From NCBI GenBank assembly GCA_036557885.1, contig DATBGS010000038.1, positions 1 through 25,448 on the forward strand: a stretch of DNA of 25,448 nt, given 5' to 3'. The notes under the pieces were generated by a model. It was not told the DNA's origin. It did not search any database and saw nothing but the letters and a program-made list of their open reading frames with translations. Below, one piece after another: positions 23,895-25,448 of this stretch. Within the stretch, counting starts at the first letter, position 1. Each line of letters starts with the position of its first letter. This DNA is from DATBGS01 sp036557885. GTDB taxonomy: Bacteria > Chloroflexota > Ktedonobacteria > Ktedonobacterales > DATBGS01. The position numbers and the translations under genes were made by a program.

Positions 23895-24047
23895 TTAGAC
23901 CGTTCTGGCGTCGCCCTGCGGCGAGTCTTCCCACCCCAAGGGGATTTGAACGATGACGGCCTGCCTCACTCGTCTGCGACGTGGGGTATAGGGAGGGCAA
24001 GCGATGATGACCTCCCACTTCACCTCGCCTGGCTCCCACAGCTGCAC
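23895..24047 (-). CDS. Possible small protein after the NTF2-like gene
   Basis: A 50-residue frame reads VQLWEPGEVKWEVIIACPPY, then TPRRRRVRQAVIVQIPLGWE, and ends GDARTV. It has a GTG start five bases after the neighbouring stop and a GGAG about 11 bases upstream. Third-position G/C bias is strong. No family is recognised. It ends 8 bases from the IS66 element; it may be complete or a trimmed relic. Confidence 0.35.
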   Translation of the reverse strand: MQLWEPGEVKWEVIIACPPYTPRRRRVRQAVIVQIPLGWEDSPQGDARTV

Positions 24048-24052
24048 CGGAT

Positions 24053-24517
24053 CTACGACTCCACAGCTTGCCTGTTTTCTTCGCTGCCGCTTTCCTCATC
24101 AGTCGTCTGGAACTGGAAGAAGGGAGCATCGACCACCTGAGCCCACTCGCCCTCGTGTTTTTCGTAGATGGAAACCCAGGTGCACCGGCACGAGTAGTCC
24201 CGTTCCTCCTCATGAGCCACCTCCTGAGAAGCCTGCACGCGTATTTCCGCAATCACCCATGCCATGCTAGCATCTGTGGAGAGATGGATGATGGGGGGAG
24301 TAATCTCGCTGATGTCAGCAAAGTGCGTTCGCCGCAAATACTCATCGATGACAGGCAGTTCTTCCTCTTTGGTGACAAGCCGGATTCCTGCAGCGCGGAC
24401 ATCATACCACTCTGAGCCATACGGCGCCAGATAGGCCAGAGCATCCTTCTCCAAGTGGGCTTGCAAAGCGGTTCTGTGCAGTTGCAAGAGCCTGGCTTTT
24501 TCTTGCTCGCTATTCAT
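24053..24517 (-). CDS. SnoaL/NTF2-like domain protein
   Basis: This 154-residue protein has the cone-shaped NTF2/SnoaL-like pattern seen in DUF4440-type proteins: an opening helix (EKARLLQLHRTALQAHLEKD), then alternating beta strands (ITPPIIHLSTDASMAWVIAE, CRCTWVSIYEKHEGEWAQVV) and a short PFFQFQ end. These domains bind small molecules or act as isomerases and scaffolds; nothing indicates which. An AGGAG site lies 5 bases before the ATG. Confidence 0.7.
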   Translation of the reverse strand: MNSEQEKARLLQLHRTALQAHLEKDALAYLAPYGSEWYDVRAAGIRLVTKEEELPVIDEYLRRTHFADISEITPPIIHLSTDASMAWVIAEIRVQASQEVAHEEERDYSCRCTWVSIYEKHEGEWAQVVDAPFFQFQTTDEESGSEENRQAVES

Positions 24518-25448
24518 ACGATCTCCTCTTCGCTCGTTTTCTCCGCCAGGAAGATCTCTCTTCCCCGGATGAGTGAGGGATGTGCTTGTTGAGAATCAGT
24601 ATCTCACAAACAGCAAACGAGGAGCACCTTGTCACCCTATTGCACGGCACCGCCACACGGACGATCCATTTCCTTGACCAATCTATAGATCAGCTTATCC
24701 CCAAAGCTGTGTCAGAGCCACATTATGAGAGAAGCCGACTCGTCTCGCGCCGCTTGGCAGCGTGGCAAGTTATTTGGAAAACCCGCGCAGGATATACGAT
24801 AAATGACCCCCCTCCGTGGCAGAGGATCGCTCCTCTTTGGTGGGAAACGGTGCTCACATCAGGATTCTGCCAGGAAGGTGGGGACGCTGCCAGATGCAGA
24901 ACGGACACAGAGCATCACGAACCAGCCATTCCCCACGAAATGCGCAACGAGATGGTGCGCCGCATCAGCGGCAGAAAGTGAGTGTACCAGAAGGTATCAG
25001 GGTTGTTGGAGAACCCTGTGCATACCCAACTCATCCCTGCCATTTGGCTCGAATTCCGAAAGGAAGGGGGGAGTGTAGCATGTTGGGGTCAAAGGCCACG
25101 TAAGAGGAAGCCATCACTCCCCTGGGTGGTCAATGCAAAGCGTGTATGGTCAAGCCTAGACTGGTTGAATTCTAGCCCCTCTGGCCTTGTTGCGGACGCC
25201 AGCGAAAGATGGCTGAAACGCTGGACCAGAAGATAGACCAGGATTGCATCTCTCCTGCTCTATCCAACTCTTCTGGCAGACTCTCTTTACGAGAGCATAG
25301 GGACGAACGGAAGACCTGGAGCACGCTGCATCTCATTTCTGCTGAAAATGCGGGATGACCTAAACAGGGAGCAATCCCTGCATGGTTACGGACCTTCCAT
25401 ATTACTCAAGGTGGGCCTGTAATGGGTTCCGCAGATCGCCAACCAAGG
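24518..25448. other. No recognisable gene to the window end
   Basis: A plus-strand frame from ATG 24580 stays open for 133 codons to 24981 (containing TIHFLDQSIDQLIPKAVSEP and PPPWQRIAPLWWETVLTSGF) but lacks a clear ribosome site and any motif I know; it might be a hypothetical gene or a relic. After 25000, only short overlapping frames appear. A 17-base near-palindrome is at 24590-24606. No RNA gene or insertion-sequence end is evident. Confidence 0.4.
24590..24606. promoter_or_regulatory. Short near-palindrome upstream of the NTF2-like gene
   Basis: TGAGAATCAGTATCTCA has perfect 5-base arms (TGAGA and TCTCA) with a partly symmetric centre. It lies about 70 bases upstream of the NTF2-like gene start. 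The size suits a dimeric repressor site, loosely Fur-like, but one site without known regulator is weak support. Confidence 0.2.

Overview
The window looks like accessory and metabolic DNA from a GC-rich Chloroflexota bacterium, most likely of the Ktedonobacteria type. This is inferred from gene content: an AfsR/LuxR-like HTH plus NB-ARC regulator, a berberine-bridge-type oxidase with a Tat lipoprotein signal, a short bacterial MtrA-like protein, and a high density of IS481, IS110 and IS66 elements. No rRNA or tRNA is present to confirm it, so the lineage call is moderate at best.

Layout. 1-1634 is an intact IS481-like element whose left terminal repeat begins at base 1. 1723-2910 (minus) encodes a secreted ten-cysteine protein of unknown function. 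3522-5050 is a decay zone with an IS110-family transposase carrying three frameshifts, a fragment of an unknown gene, and a 93-bp palindromic repeat. 5231-6847 encodes an exported FAD oxidase. 6886-7379 is a second IS110 remnant, interrupted by a second copy of the palindromic repeat.

7474-17113 (minus) is the core of the window: one long, tightly packed assimilatory sulfate-reduction operon. In transcription order it holds a DUF2292/YezD-like small protein, cysH (iron-sulfur APS reductase type), siroheme sulfite reductase, an SsuABC/TauABC-type ABC importer (binding protein, ATPase, permease), APS kinase, ATP sulfurylase, a pentapeptide-repeat protein, precorrin-2 dehydrogenase/ferrochelatase and uroporphyrinogen-III methyltransferase. 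Together these import a sulfur anion, activate sulfate to APS, reduce it to sulfite and sulfide, and make the siroheme the sulfite reductase needs. A 23-bp palindrome lies upstream of the first gene, and a perfect 16-bp-stem hairpin lies between the DUF2292 gene and cysH.

17340-17431 is a third copy of the palindromic repeat. 17432-18084 has no convincing gene. 18085-20305 (minus) holds an alpha/beta hydrolase, a DinB-like protein and an MtrA-like protein. 20617-22353 (plus) holds a small ORF broken by one TGA and a C-terminally truncated HTH/NB-ARC regulator. An IS66-family element (22408-23886) abuts the truncated end. The last part has an NTF2/SnoaL-like protein, a possible 50-residue ORF, and about 900 bases with nothing recognisable.

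The observations most worth following are the 92-96 bp palindromic repeat family (MITE-like, three copies plus a solo end), the MtrA homologue that seems to lack the cobalt-ligating histidine, and the regulatory DNA at the head of the sulfur operon.
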